Assembly (NCBI GenBank): GCA_940337035.1
Contig: CALNHX010002969.1
Location: forward strand, 1-64,000
Length of the DNA stretch: 64,000 nucleotides
Direction of reading: 5' to 3'
From: Agriotes lineatus
Taxonomy: Eukaryota; Arthropoda; Insecta; Coleoptera; Elateridae
Shown here: positions 31,026 through 39,805 of the stretch, piece by piece
Position numbering within the stretch: the stretch's first letter is position 1
Layout: the number at the start of each line of letters is the position of its first letter
Notes under the pieces: model-generated
Database searches by the model: none
Seen by the model: the letters and a program-made list of their open reading frames with translations, nothing else
Told to the model about the DNA's origin: nothing
Made by a program: the position numbers and the translations under genes

Positions 31026-31505
31026 TTATTGAATCACTTCTTTATAAAAAGTATAACTTACTAACGAACACAACACAATTAATACTAATACTATTATAGA
31101 TAATATAAGCTCTACAACATAATAGTGGTTAAATGTAATATGCGGAACGAAGTCGCTACAGTTTTTCATACCGCTAAGTGAACGGTTCCATATTTCCATT
31201 TTCCAATTTACTTCCTCGAGCGCATTATTAATTTTGTAACGAATTTTATATAAGAGAAAGGAGGCCGTCTCATTACTAAATCGATGTTTTAAATTCCCAA
31301 AACCTTCCTGTCCATTTGACAAGTGATCCAAGGTCATGGGCATCCATCTTTTGGGCCAAAACGATTCATTGTAGGCTGGCAATGGAGCAGTGTCGTTAGC
31401 AAGCTCGGGATAAATGTAAGCTCGCGTTGCCAAAACAGGTTTAGAGATAATTATGTCCTTTTCGGGTGTTATAAGGGACAGCAACAAAAACGAAGTTATA
31501 TTCAT
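31026..31505 (-). CDS. single-pass membrane glycoprotein of the cargo cassette
   Basis: 159 residues, intact. The N-terminal hydrophobic stretch ITSFLLLSLI may be a signal peptide. The middle holds several N-glycosylation sequons (NDT, NES, NET, NRS, NCS). A strong membrane segment ELILSIIVLVLIVLCSLVSY lies at about residues 130-150, with a short KEVIQ tail, giving a type I layout. There is no recognisable fusion peptide or furin site. Its ATG overlaps the preceding stop as ATGA. No family is recognised; it could act at the host cell surface or in a particle membrane. Confidence 0.65.
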   Translation of the reverse strand: MNITSFLLLSLITPEKDIIISKPVLATRAYIYPELANDTAPLPAYNESFWPKRWMPMTLDHLSNGQEGFGNLKHRFSNETASFLLYKIRYKINNALEEVNWKMEIWNRSLSGMKNCSDFVPHITFNHYYVVELILSIIVLVLIVLCSLVSYTFYKEVIQ

Positions 31506-31684
31506 CTTGGATTACCGGCTGCTTCGATGCCACTGTTACGTATTATTTGTTTTCGATTATTTATAGATAAATTCCGAAACTGCTTAAAAACACGTATTTT
31601 TACGCAGTAATTATTCAAGTCTTTCTTTAAAAAGGTTAACAGCTTTTCATTTTGCTTACGTGTTTTTGCGGAAGATTGCATCAT
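31502..31684 (-). CDS. 60-aa basic protein, unknown
   Basis: Starts MMQSSAKTRKQNEKLLTFLK and is rich in Lys, Arg and Asn. It begins six bases after the stop of the 246-residue gene, and its TGA overlaps the ATG of the membrane protein gene (ATGA). The coupled arrangement is the main reason to call it. No family recognised. Confidence 0.45.
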   Translation of the reverse strand: MMQSSAKTRKQNEKLLTFLKKDLNNYCVKIRVFKQFRNLSINNRKQIIRNSGIEAAGNPR

Positions 31685-31690
31685 GTTTTC

Positions 31691-32431
31691 CTACCAGGAG
31701 CCTCGTAACGTATTAACCGCTTCAAATATATTTTCCGGATATAAGGAAAGAATTTCCAACACGCACAAAATATTCTGGTAATTAATGTTTAATTCGCTGT
31801 TTAGAATTAAATACGCGTCACTAATGATCCTTTCCCCCGTCTCCTCTTCCGTGAGCTCGGTCACTAATTTAAGAAAAATTTTATAGAAAGCTGGCAAAGC
31901 GAAAGAATGCAACAGTTCCAAACGGTAATTAATAATGTCTTTTAATTTAAACGGTTCTACAAAATCGCTTCGATACAACCGACAACGATACATCGTTCCA
32001 AACACTATTTCTTTTATTTTATTATCTTCGTTCTCAAAGTCATTTAAAGCGCTTCGTAGAAAAAATGCTTCACGATTAGCAAGTTTACTTTGCCATTCGT
32101 CGGCAGAAATAGTTGTCGTTTTCACACAGCTGCGACGATCTTTACATAACATAGCACATTCTAAAATATCGGAACACCCCAAACAGCCGATTTTTATCGA
32201 AGGCTGAAGATTTGAAAAAATATCAAATCCCACTTCAACATACTTGTCGTGGTCCTGTTCCTCGCTTAACATGTACACAGTATTGTAAATCAGATGACTT
32301 TTACAGCTTTCCGGCCGTCTCGATTGAGTTTCTTCATCCACAAGGAGAGGAGATTTTCTATTTTTAGCTCTTTCTAGAAACTCTTCAATCTCCCCACTAA
32401 CATTCATGCTGGTGCTTGAAGACGACGTCAT
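31691..32431 (-). CDS. 246-aa protein of the cargo cassette, unknown
   Basis: An intact frame with ATG at 32429-32431 overlapping the stop of the BIR gene (ATGA). The acidic N-terminus (EIEEFLERAKNRKSPLLVDE) is followed by a Cys cluster, IGCLGCSDILECAMLCKDRR, that could bind metal. The C-terminal half (about 120-246) is helical (LLHSFALPAFYKIFLKLVTE; CVLEILSLYPENIFEAV). No RING or second BIR was found. The overlap with the BIR gene suggests the two products are made together or act together. Function unknown. Confidence 0.6.
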   Translation of the reverse strand: MTSSSSTSMNVSGEIEEFLERAKNRKSPLLVDEETQSRRPESCKSHLIYNTVYMLSEEQDHDKYVEVGFDIFSNLQPSIKIGCLGCSDILECAMLCKDRRSCVKTTTISADEWQSKLANREAFFLRSALNDFENEDNKIKEIVFGTMYRCRLYRSDFVEPFKLKDIINYRLELLHSFALPAFYKIFLKLVTELTEEETGERIISDAYLILNSELNINYQNILCVLEILSLYPENIFEAVNTLRGSW

Positions 32432-32730
32432 CGTTGCGATGCGTCAACTGTGTCGTACCCAAATTGCTTCTTCCTTTCTTCCCAAAGTAGTCTTGCAAAT
32501 AAGCAGTTGTTAGACCAACGAATATGTTCAGACAGCGGATCGTCACCTTCTTTCCAATCATGAACTACCACGTGACATACAAAGTACTCGACATAATCCT
32601 CGATATTAAAATAAAAAAATCCGGCGCGGGCTAGAGAAGCAGGTAACACCACACTGTTGACCCAGTTGGAATATGTAAGTAAACGTGTTTCAAATGGTAA
32701 AAGATTTAGTCTTATGTCTTCAATACACAT
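32428..32730 (-). CDS. single-BIR, IAP-like protein
   Basis: 100 residues that consist almost wholly of one BIR fold. The pattern reads ETRLLTYSNWVN, then LARAGFFYFN, a region around VEYFVCHVVVHDWKEGDDPL and SEHIRWSNNCLF. This matches the BIR core (R-L-F--W…LA-AGFYY-G…C--C…W--GDDP--EH-R--P-C-F). Three of four zinc ligands are in place (Cys, His, Cys); the first Cys position holds Tyr (VEYFVC). BIR proteins inhibit caspases or take part in chromosome segregation; an anti-death role is the natural guess for a mobile virus-like element. It is the first gene after the right terminal repeat and opens the four-gene cassette. No RING follows. Confidence 0.85.
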   Translation of the reverse strand: MCIEDIRLNLLPFETRLLTYSNWVNSVVLPASLARAGFFYFNIEDYVEYFVCHVVVHDWKEGDDPLSEHIRWSNNCLFARLLWEERKKQFGYDTVDASQR

Positions 32731-32851
32731 TTCTATCTCTCATCCGTAATAATCAACGGCTGCGCACAGACTAAACTAAATAACAAGTTACAACAGGAAA
32801 AAACTTTCTACCGGTTGTAGAGAACCACCTTTCCCCCTTCCACCCCTCTCA

Positions 32852-33776
32852 CTCCACGCAGCGAGATAAGGACCTTAAATGCCCAGTTATACAAAAATCG
32901 GATGATCTTGAACCTTTCCTTCTAACGTGAGCATGGGGGTCCCAAAACACTGATGTGCGATTTTTCAGGTTTAGGGGATGTTATTCACATCTAGAGACTT
33001 TTTACGCGGTTTCCACGACGACAAGATAATAAAGATGTCGCCTTTGCGTTCCGGTTTCCACGCTCATCAAAATTTGTCAGTTAGCCGCAGCGCTAGAATA
33101 AATTAGCCTTAAATATACAAAAATCTGATGTGACGTTGGGCATCCCCCCCTCACCCCTAACTTAAACATGGGGGTCCGGCGACTAGGGCTTTGCCCCCCT
33201 GGGGTTGATGTTGCGCAATACCTAGAACATGTTACGCAATATCTTACCCGAAAATATATACTTGAACATGGGGACCCCACAATATGGCGGCACAGACTCC
33301 GATGAACTTTGACATTTGGCATTATGAAGATGACACTCAAGATAATGAAGATGACACCTTTGCGGTTTCACTTCCGGTTCCCACGCTCATCAAAATTTGA
33401 CAGTTAACCGCAGCGCTGGAATAAATTAGCCTTAAATATACAAAAAAAATGATGCGAGCCCCCGGCGGCTGGAGCTCTGCCCCTCGGGGTTGGTGTGACC
33501 TTGAAACTTTCGCCGCCCCCTAACTTGCTCAAGGGGGCCCCACAATATGGCGGCTGGGGCTTTGCCCCCCGGGCTCGCTTGAGTTAGAGAGAGAAAGATG
33601 GTTTTTTTGTAGAACCCTATGTGTTAAAGAGAGAAAGGTAGATTTTTGGTGACTGACAGACACCGATGACCTTTGACATTTGGTTTGGCGCGCTTGAGAT
33701 TGCGCAATATTGCGTCAGCCGCAAAGTGGCCCAGAAATGACATGGGGTGGCCTAGAAGTGAGCTATCCCTACTACT
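32852..33776 (-). repeat. Polinton right terminal inverted repeat
   Basis: Inverse of 12249-13378 plus 18065-18112. It is shorter than the left copy because the 70-bp unit and adjacent sequence occur once here. It is CG-rich, with AATATTGCGTCAGCC and GCGCAATACCTAGAACATG. It ends AGCTATCCCTACTACT at 33776, followed by the target duplicate ACCCTG. Confidence 0.92.
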
Positions 33777-33782
33777 ACCCTG

Positions 33783-36136
33783 TATATTGTTGGATTTAAA
33801 ATTATCAAGCTTCGTTTTAAAAGTGTTCTAAAAGCTAATAAAGTACGTATGTAGACGGCATATGTGACAATTGTTTTACCAGCCTATCTCAAGACACTGT
33901 ATCAAGCCTCCAATTTAAGGCAAAGTACAGCTGTTCTCAACTTTTTCGTTTTAATATTTCTCGTAGTAGCTGTTAGCTGATTTATCGAACATTAAATTTG
34001 ATCAAATTTGCAAGTGAATTGCTTACATGCATCTTTGGTTCGTGTGCAACACAAGAGAAAATCTAAGAGACTTTGATGCAAAAATACAATGTTTTAATAT
34101 TACCTGGAATGCACTAGGCTATGCAGTAGAATTGTATTTAACTAGAATTAGCAATATTCGCTGAACATCTTGACTAACAGCTAATACAATAACAACAAAT
34201 GTAACTCACCGGGGTTATGATCAAAATTCTCGGCGGTCATGCGTAAAATTAACGAAAAGCAGTCGTCTATCCAAATCGTTCAATATATGTATACTAAAGC
34301 AGACTTCAGTCTGCTAAATATTAATAAATATAGTTAATAATGTTTGGACGAACTTTTGCCTGCAAAATATCAGGAGTAAATGCCGTTAAAAAACAATATC
34401 GGCATCTGCATGCGCGCGCAATGACAGGTACAGTCTGCACATAATTTCATTTGTTCCGGATAAAAATAGTGGCTGAATGCCCGTAGATTTGGTTTTTATC
34501 ATAAGTTCTGCTTTTCCTGAAAATTTAATTATAGAAATGTCCAATCGTAAAAGTTAGTTTAACACAGATTGTAATTAATTGAATAACTAAATTTACGATA
34601 TACAAATATAGCAGTTGTATTAAAATTACAACACAAGAATTTGTCCAAAGTAAACGCATTTGAAACGTTCAGAAGAGATAAAATACGTTTTAATAGAGTT
34701 TGGTTTTTGAAAGTGTCAAAACTTTTGTATTCTCTTATTTAAAATCCCGAGTATCTGCTATAAACATAAATATACAACATTTTTACTAATTAATTACCTT
34801 TAATACTCTGTCAAAATAGCCACGTACACCTTTTGTACGTTGAAATGTTTTTACTTTTCGCCAAAGAAAATTGCTTGCAAGTGTCGTCTCAGCTTTTAAG
34901 ATGTGCCATGACGTTTTGCAGTGTAGTCCATACACATTGTACATAATTATTTTCATATTGTTTCGTCAGAATATTACGACAGAAAGGCCATGCATCCTTA
35001 ATTTAGAAACCTTAGACCTTTGGCGGTTGAATTAGAAAAAGCCAGGCAAACCCTTTGTGCTGAATTATAAGCGCTAAACAGAATACAACGTTCCCAACCG
35101 TTTCTATGCGCGAAAACACGCCTACACTTTTCAATAGGAACAGAATGAGCGCTGTTTAGCGTTGTAAACATAACCATAAAAACACAACATAACCTACAAA
35201 AACTAACGTTGCAGTGTTTGTAGTTTTCTTCACGATGGATGATTTTGATGTTTTTATACTATTTTATAATCTGTATTTATTGTATTTAATGACCCTAACG
35301 ATCAACCTGCAAAATACGGAATATAATAATACAACAACTTATGGTCATTTTGGATAATCTGATTTTTTTGGTTATGTTTGGATAGCGGTGACAGTTCACG
35401 GCGTTGGCAGCGTCACAGGTAGAAAGTTGATCAACTTCAGCAGTGTAGAGCGCTGACGCGCGTTCATTCTGTGCAGTGCTACCACTTCACCATATGAGCG
35501 AACTTTGGGTTTGACATTTGGAGACAGTCAAGAGCGGTAGAGAGCGTCTATTCTGTTTCACGCTTTAGGGAAAGGGCTAAAACGTATTTATGCGTAAATA
35601 GCCTAAGGCTCAGGTTCGTACGTATATGAACGGATATGACACATGAATTACTATTCCCGTACGTTTATAGACAGAGATAGCGTATTACTGTAGGTGTATG
35701 TCAGATGAGGGCCAATGACCTGCGTAGTTGGTGTTTGTGTAAATCTAAGCAAAAAACTTAAACGATAATAATTGTTCGTACTCTTTTATTATATTTTTAC
35801 ATAAACACATGTTTTGTAACATAAAATATAACGGATTAAATGTTTTCAGAATCTTAAAAAAATGTCTTACAAAACTAAACCGAAAACCCCATTATATCAT
35901 AATAAGTTTTTTACGGTGTGAAATGTTTCAAAACAAGGAATGATGCATAGTTCGACGTCACACTCTTTACATTAGTACTTACCTCGAATCTTTTTTTTTA
36001 ATATTGATTGTGTTTGCAGACATAGCATTTTCTGTGAGAAGCTTTTTACCACTCTTGATAGACTGTATCAGCTGAGGAAAATGACGAGTCACTAAACGTG
36101 TAGGGATGTCTTTTGATGACGGTCTGCCTGTTTTTT
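33783..36136. other. flanking non-coding stretch
   Basis: The first bases, TATATTGTTGG, are the original right flank of the MITE at 11666-12248. Beyond that no gene is seen. A loose inverted similarity (GCGCTAAACAGAATA near 35069 and GCGTGAAACAGAATAGACG inverse near 35545-35565) may mark a decayed MITE of about 0.5 kb. Confidence 0.4.
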
Positions 36137-37502
36137 ACTTCCTTTTATAGTCCAAGAGCCAGCAACGGTTTTGCTTACAATATTTTTAACAAGCGTGTAA
36201 CTGTTATGGAAGGTCCCTTTGAATATACTGAGAAGGAAACCCGAAGTCTGGCAAGCCTGTGGTGGTGGTTTTGGTCCCCTTGCGTCCTTGAAGGATGGAA
36301 AAGAATAATAAGAAAAAAGTATAATAATAAGTCTGGCTCTTTGCTATGTTAAAGGTAATCATATCTTATGTAAGTAAAAAGATTGACAGACGCTTTCGCG
36401 GGTGATAAGTTTACCCCAAATTCACATAAAGTTGCATAATAAACTTAACCATTTACTGTAAAATATCGAGAGATCCAAAAAAGTGATCCTCAGCGGGCTG
36501 TGGAAATTCAAACGTGTGAATAATAAGTTGGTAGCACTGTAAGTCTGTCAAATTCGAGGTTACCAGGTTATGTTTTCCGTCAGTTTTGACACAGACTGAC
36601 GCAAAATCTAACCTGCTAATCTCGAATTTGACATAGACTCACAGTGTTACCAACATATTATTCCTAGGTTTTGTGTCAGTTTTACACATTATTTTTTCCG
36701 CCCTTCAAGGACGCAAGGGGGCTAAAACCACCACCGCAGGCTTGCCAGACTACGTGTTCCTTTCTCAGTATATTCAAAGGGACCTTCCATAACAGTTACA
36801 GACTTGTTAAAAATACTGTAAGAAATCCGTTGCTGGATCTTGGACTATTACAATAAAGGAAGTATTGGATTCACCTCAAAAATTTGAAATTGAGTTTTCA
36901 ACAGATCTTCACGTTTCAGAGTCCCTTGAACTCAAAAAACATATTTTTTTCATTGGTCTGTCTGTCTGTCTGTCTGTGTGTCTGTCTGTCTGTGAACAGA
37001 ATATCTCAAAAACGGATAGAGGTATGGCATTGAAACTTCATATATCAGTTTTGTGAACTATGCAGATGCGACAGCAAGCTTTTGAAGCAAATCGCATAAC
37101 CGGAAGTAGGTGTTTACTCTTGTGATTTTTCAGTTTTTTTCGATTTTTTCAAAAACGGCTCTAACGATTTTTTTTAAACTTTACATTTTTATTACATTTT
37201 TAATGTGTATTGATGTGAGATAGGTGATTTTCCAGTTGCATACTTCTAAAATGGGTTTTTTTTTCAATTTTTTTTTATTAACTCCTATTTTAAATAGAAC
37301 ACTCGTTATATTATTACATTTTTGAATTCAGCTTAAAATTCTAGAGAAAATTTGTCTCTTGAACTAACACTCTATTTTGTACCGTTTTTGTAAAATTTTT
37401 AATTTTTGAAAATTTTTGGCAAATGCTTAAAAATTAAAAATAAAATTTTTGGCTAATTATAAGAATCAATGTAAAAAGAAGTTGTGTGCGTCTATCACAC
37501 CA
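36137..37502 (+). repeat. interspersed repeat, copy 2, with 5' fold-back region
   Basis: Starts ACTTCCTTTTATAGTCCAAG. Its first 170 bases (through GGTCCCTTTGAATATACTGAG and TTGCGTCCTTGAAGG) return in inverse at about 36693-36862. The remainder (36840-37502) matches copy 1 at 18534-19195 and includes a (CTGT)n run. A small MITE lies between the arms. Confidence 0.75.
36519..36662. mobile_element. 144-bp MITE-like inverted repeat
   Basis: AATAATAAGTTGGTAGCACTG at the left is mirrored by CAGTGTTACCAACATATTATT at the right, continuing inward with TCAAATTCGAG / CTCGAATTTGA. The arms are about 65 bp. It sits in the loop of the larger repeat copy 2. Confidence 0.65.
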
Positions 37503-38639
37503 AATTTTTTTTGTAGTTTTTCTTTTTTATAGAAGATGTTATTTTTTAATTGGCCCTCTCTTAACTTATAATGAAAATATTCTAGCATGGTATATCTCTA
37601 GTTTTCACCTTGTAAGTACATGACATAGAAATTGATAATAACCAACTCAAATATATGAAAATAGTAATTTGTATACCAAGGAACTGAAGTTTAACTTTTT
37701 ATTACGAATGTGGATTTAGTTGCCGAGGCCCGTAGGGCCAAATCAAATAAGCCACATTATGTTTTTTTATTGAGAAATCGCGAAATTTTATTTTAACCAA
37801 CTTTTGTATGTTATGTTGGCGTCGGTTGATGTTTATCAGTCGCCCCGCCACCTACAAAAATCGTTAAACAATGGATTACTTTACTGACGATTTCGTGAAA
37901 AAAAGCATTTCGAACACTAGGGCGCAAAAAGTTTTTGCGCACTGGAGCACGAAACAAACTACATTGTCAAAAATAGGTATTTTATGAAGTTACCTTATAC
38001 AGGGTCAAAAACAAATAAACTTTGTGACCAAATTTTAATAGCTTTATTTGGATTTTGTAGAAAAACACACATTTAATATGATGCTAGTGTAAAGAAAATA
38101 TGTCTGGAATAAAGCATTGTCAAAACTAAGAAGTTTTATGTAGGTTGCGTTGAGTCTTATTTTGCAACAGTGGTGCAATTTACAAAAAATGAGCAAAAAA
38201 TCGAAATTATCTTATACAGCTGAAATTGTGCATATGGGCTAAGAATTGCATTTAGAAAAACTTTTTCTAATAACTTTTTTCGATATTTTGAGAAATAATC
38301 CCACTTTTTAATTTTTTTGGAAAAAATTGAAATTTGACAGATAATGCGAATCACTTGACTGTTATTTTTTTGGTTGGTATGATGCGGACTTTACTGGTCA
38401 CACTATGTATACTGGGTGGTTGTTCATACCTCTGAAGATAGGCAATTTACTTGGCTGATCACGGTTATGCATATTCCTGCTCACAATTTTTTTGGAAAAG
38501 AATGGTAGTGATACTAAATTAAAGAGAATAATTTTACGCGTCGGTTAGTATTAGAAACTTCGTGGATAATGTTAATTGTGCATAAAAATATTAATTGTAA
38601 AATTTAGATATTCCCAAATATAAGTGAGGAGAATGTGAT
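37503..38639. other. non-coding stretch, nothing recognised
   Basis: Contains a perfect palindromic core GCGCAAAAAGTTTTTGCGC near 37921-37939. No coding signal. Confidence 0.35.
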
Positions 38640-39135
38640 TTGTAGCTCATAATAATGATTAAATCAGCCCCTTCTTTCAAAATCCAGTGACAGAATTCTA
38701 AATGTGTGTTTCGGTCATTCGGAAGAAGTTTTTGAGCTTTTTGCAACTTACAGGGACGAAACTGTAAATCTTTCTTTAATATTCACTCATGTGATATTCC
38801 TACTTGTAGAGATAAGTGATGCAAAGATACATTCGAATTTTCTTCAATCGAATTTCTAACTTGTAATATATTCTCGTCCGTTCTTGCTCGCTTTAGATTC
38901 TCCAAAGGTTTAAAATCTTCAACTGATCCGCTATGGAAATATTTCGTGACCCATCTTTTAAATTGTCTTCTGGAGTGACTGCAACATAAAATTCTTGCTG
39001 GAACTGTCGCTGTGTTTGAATAATATAAGCAGTTCTTAAGACGTGTTCTTCACAGAATATTCTTTGAGCAATCGGCCAGCGCTCCATATCTAAGAAAACT
39101 TGAGATATGACAGAACATTTGACAGTTAAAATCAT
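38640..39135 (-). pseudogene. mariner-related / DUF4817-type transposase relic
   Basis: The minus frame reads WPIAQRIFCEEHVLRTAYII with a following QTQRQFQQEFYVAVTP, an N-terminal HTH pattern of Tc/mariner-related insect transposase genes. Further on in shifted frames come VRNSIEENPNVSLHHLSLQV-like and KLQKAQKLLPNDRNTHLEFC stretches, the usual next blocks. Frameshifts and missing catalytic parts show a dead copy. Confidence 0.5.
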
Positions 39136-39309
39136 TGCAACTTGATTTCCAACATTTTTGTAATTAACGATTCAAATGGGATCACTCTAAATTTGATACG
39201 TTCTACATAAGTACAAACTTCCCCTACCTTCTTAATTTGGCGAAATATAATACAGTCTTAACGCGAGATATAGAATATTATATAGTTATATACTACGTGT
39301 TACTTCTAA

Positions 39310-39702
39310 AATTAATAATTTATCTGCCACATAGGATGAACTTCATCCTGTACTTGAATGAGTTGTGTAGTAATGAAAGCAATATACAAAGGAAAGGCGG
39401 GATACACCACAATATTAGAAATTGATACACAAACGTATGAAAAAATAAAGAGAGAAGGAAGAAGGTTGCGTATTGGATGGTTGGTTTGTCCTGTATATGA
39501 AAATGTAAGCATTATGAGGTGCTATAATTGCTGTGGATTTTATCATAAGGCGAAACAAAGCAAAAATAGACCAGCATGTGGAAAGTGTGGAGATGAGCAT
39601 CTAACTAAAAATTGTGAAAATGAAAATATTAAGTGTATAAACTGTAGCATGGCCTGTGAAATCACTCAATCTACACCTAGATGTGAAATATACAGCTTAT
39701 GA
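39310..39702 (+). pseudogene. Jockey-type LINE, ORF1 C-terminal part with CCHC knuckles
   Basis: The frame reads RRLRIGWLVCPVYENVSIMR followed by CYNCCGFYHKAKQSKNRPAC, GKCGDEHLTKNC and CINC. These zinc knuckles are typical of gag-like ORF1 proteins in Jockey/I/R1 retrotransposons. One knuckle has lost a Cys (KQSKN for a C). The N-terminal half is missing, so the insertion is 5'-truncated. Confidence 0.7.
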
Positions 39703-39805
39703 TATAGAATGCAGTGTGTTTAAAAAGAAAGTTCAACAGGAAAGAAACAAATACCAATATGAAAATAGTGAATAGCTACTACAGAAGAAAGAAAGGAAGG
39801 AAGAA

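Larger units (their letters stand above)
12249..33776 (+). mobile_element. complete Polinton/Maverick element, 21.5 kb
   Basis: The ends read AGTAGTAGGGATAGCTCACT at 12249 and the exact inverse finishing at 33776, so the termini are AG...CT. The flanks ACCCTG at 12243-12248 and 33777-33782 are a perfect 6-bp target duplication, the size known for Polintons. Long inverted repeats are present on both sides. Inside lies the full hallmark set: protein-primed PolB, retrovirus-like integrase, adenain-like protease, packaging ATPase and two capsid proteins. Four extra minus-strand genes lie next to the right repeat. The left inverted repeat is broken by a Helitron-like insertion (13379-18064) and the left non-coding part by an interspersed repeat (18534-19195); without them the element is about 16.2 kb. 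Several genes have single lesions. Confidence 0.97.

Noticed and set aside
31026..31505. Retroviral or baculoviral envelope fusion protein
   Set aside because: Only a signal-like start, sequons and one membrane segment are seen; no fusion peptide, heptads or cleavage site, and it is much too short.
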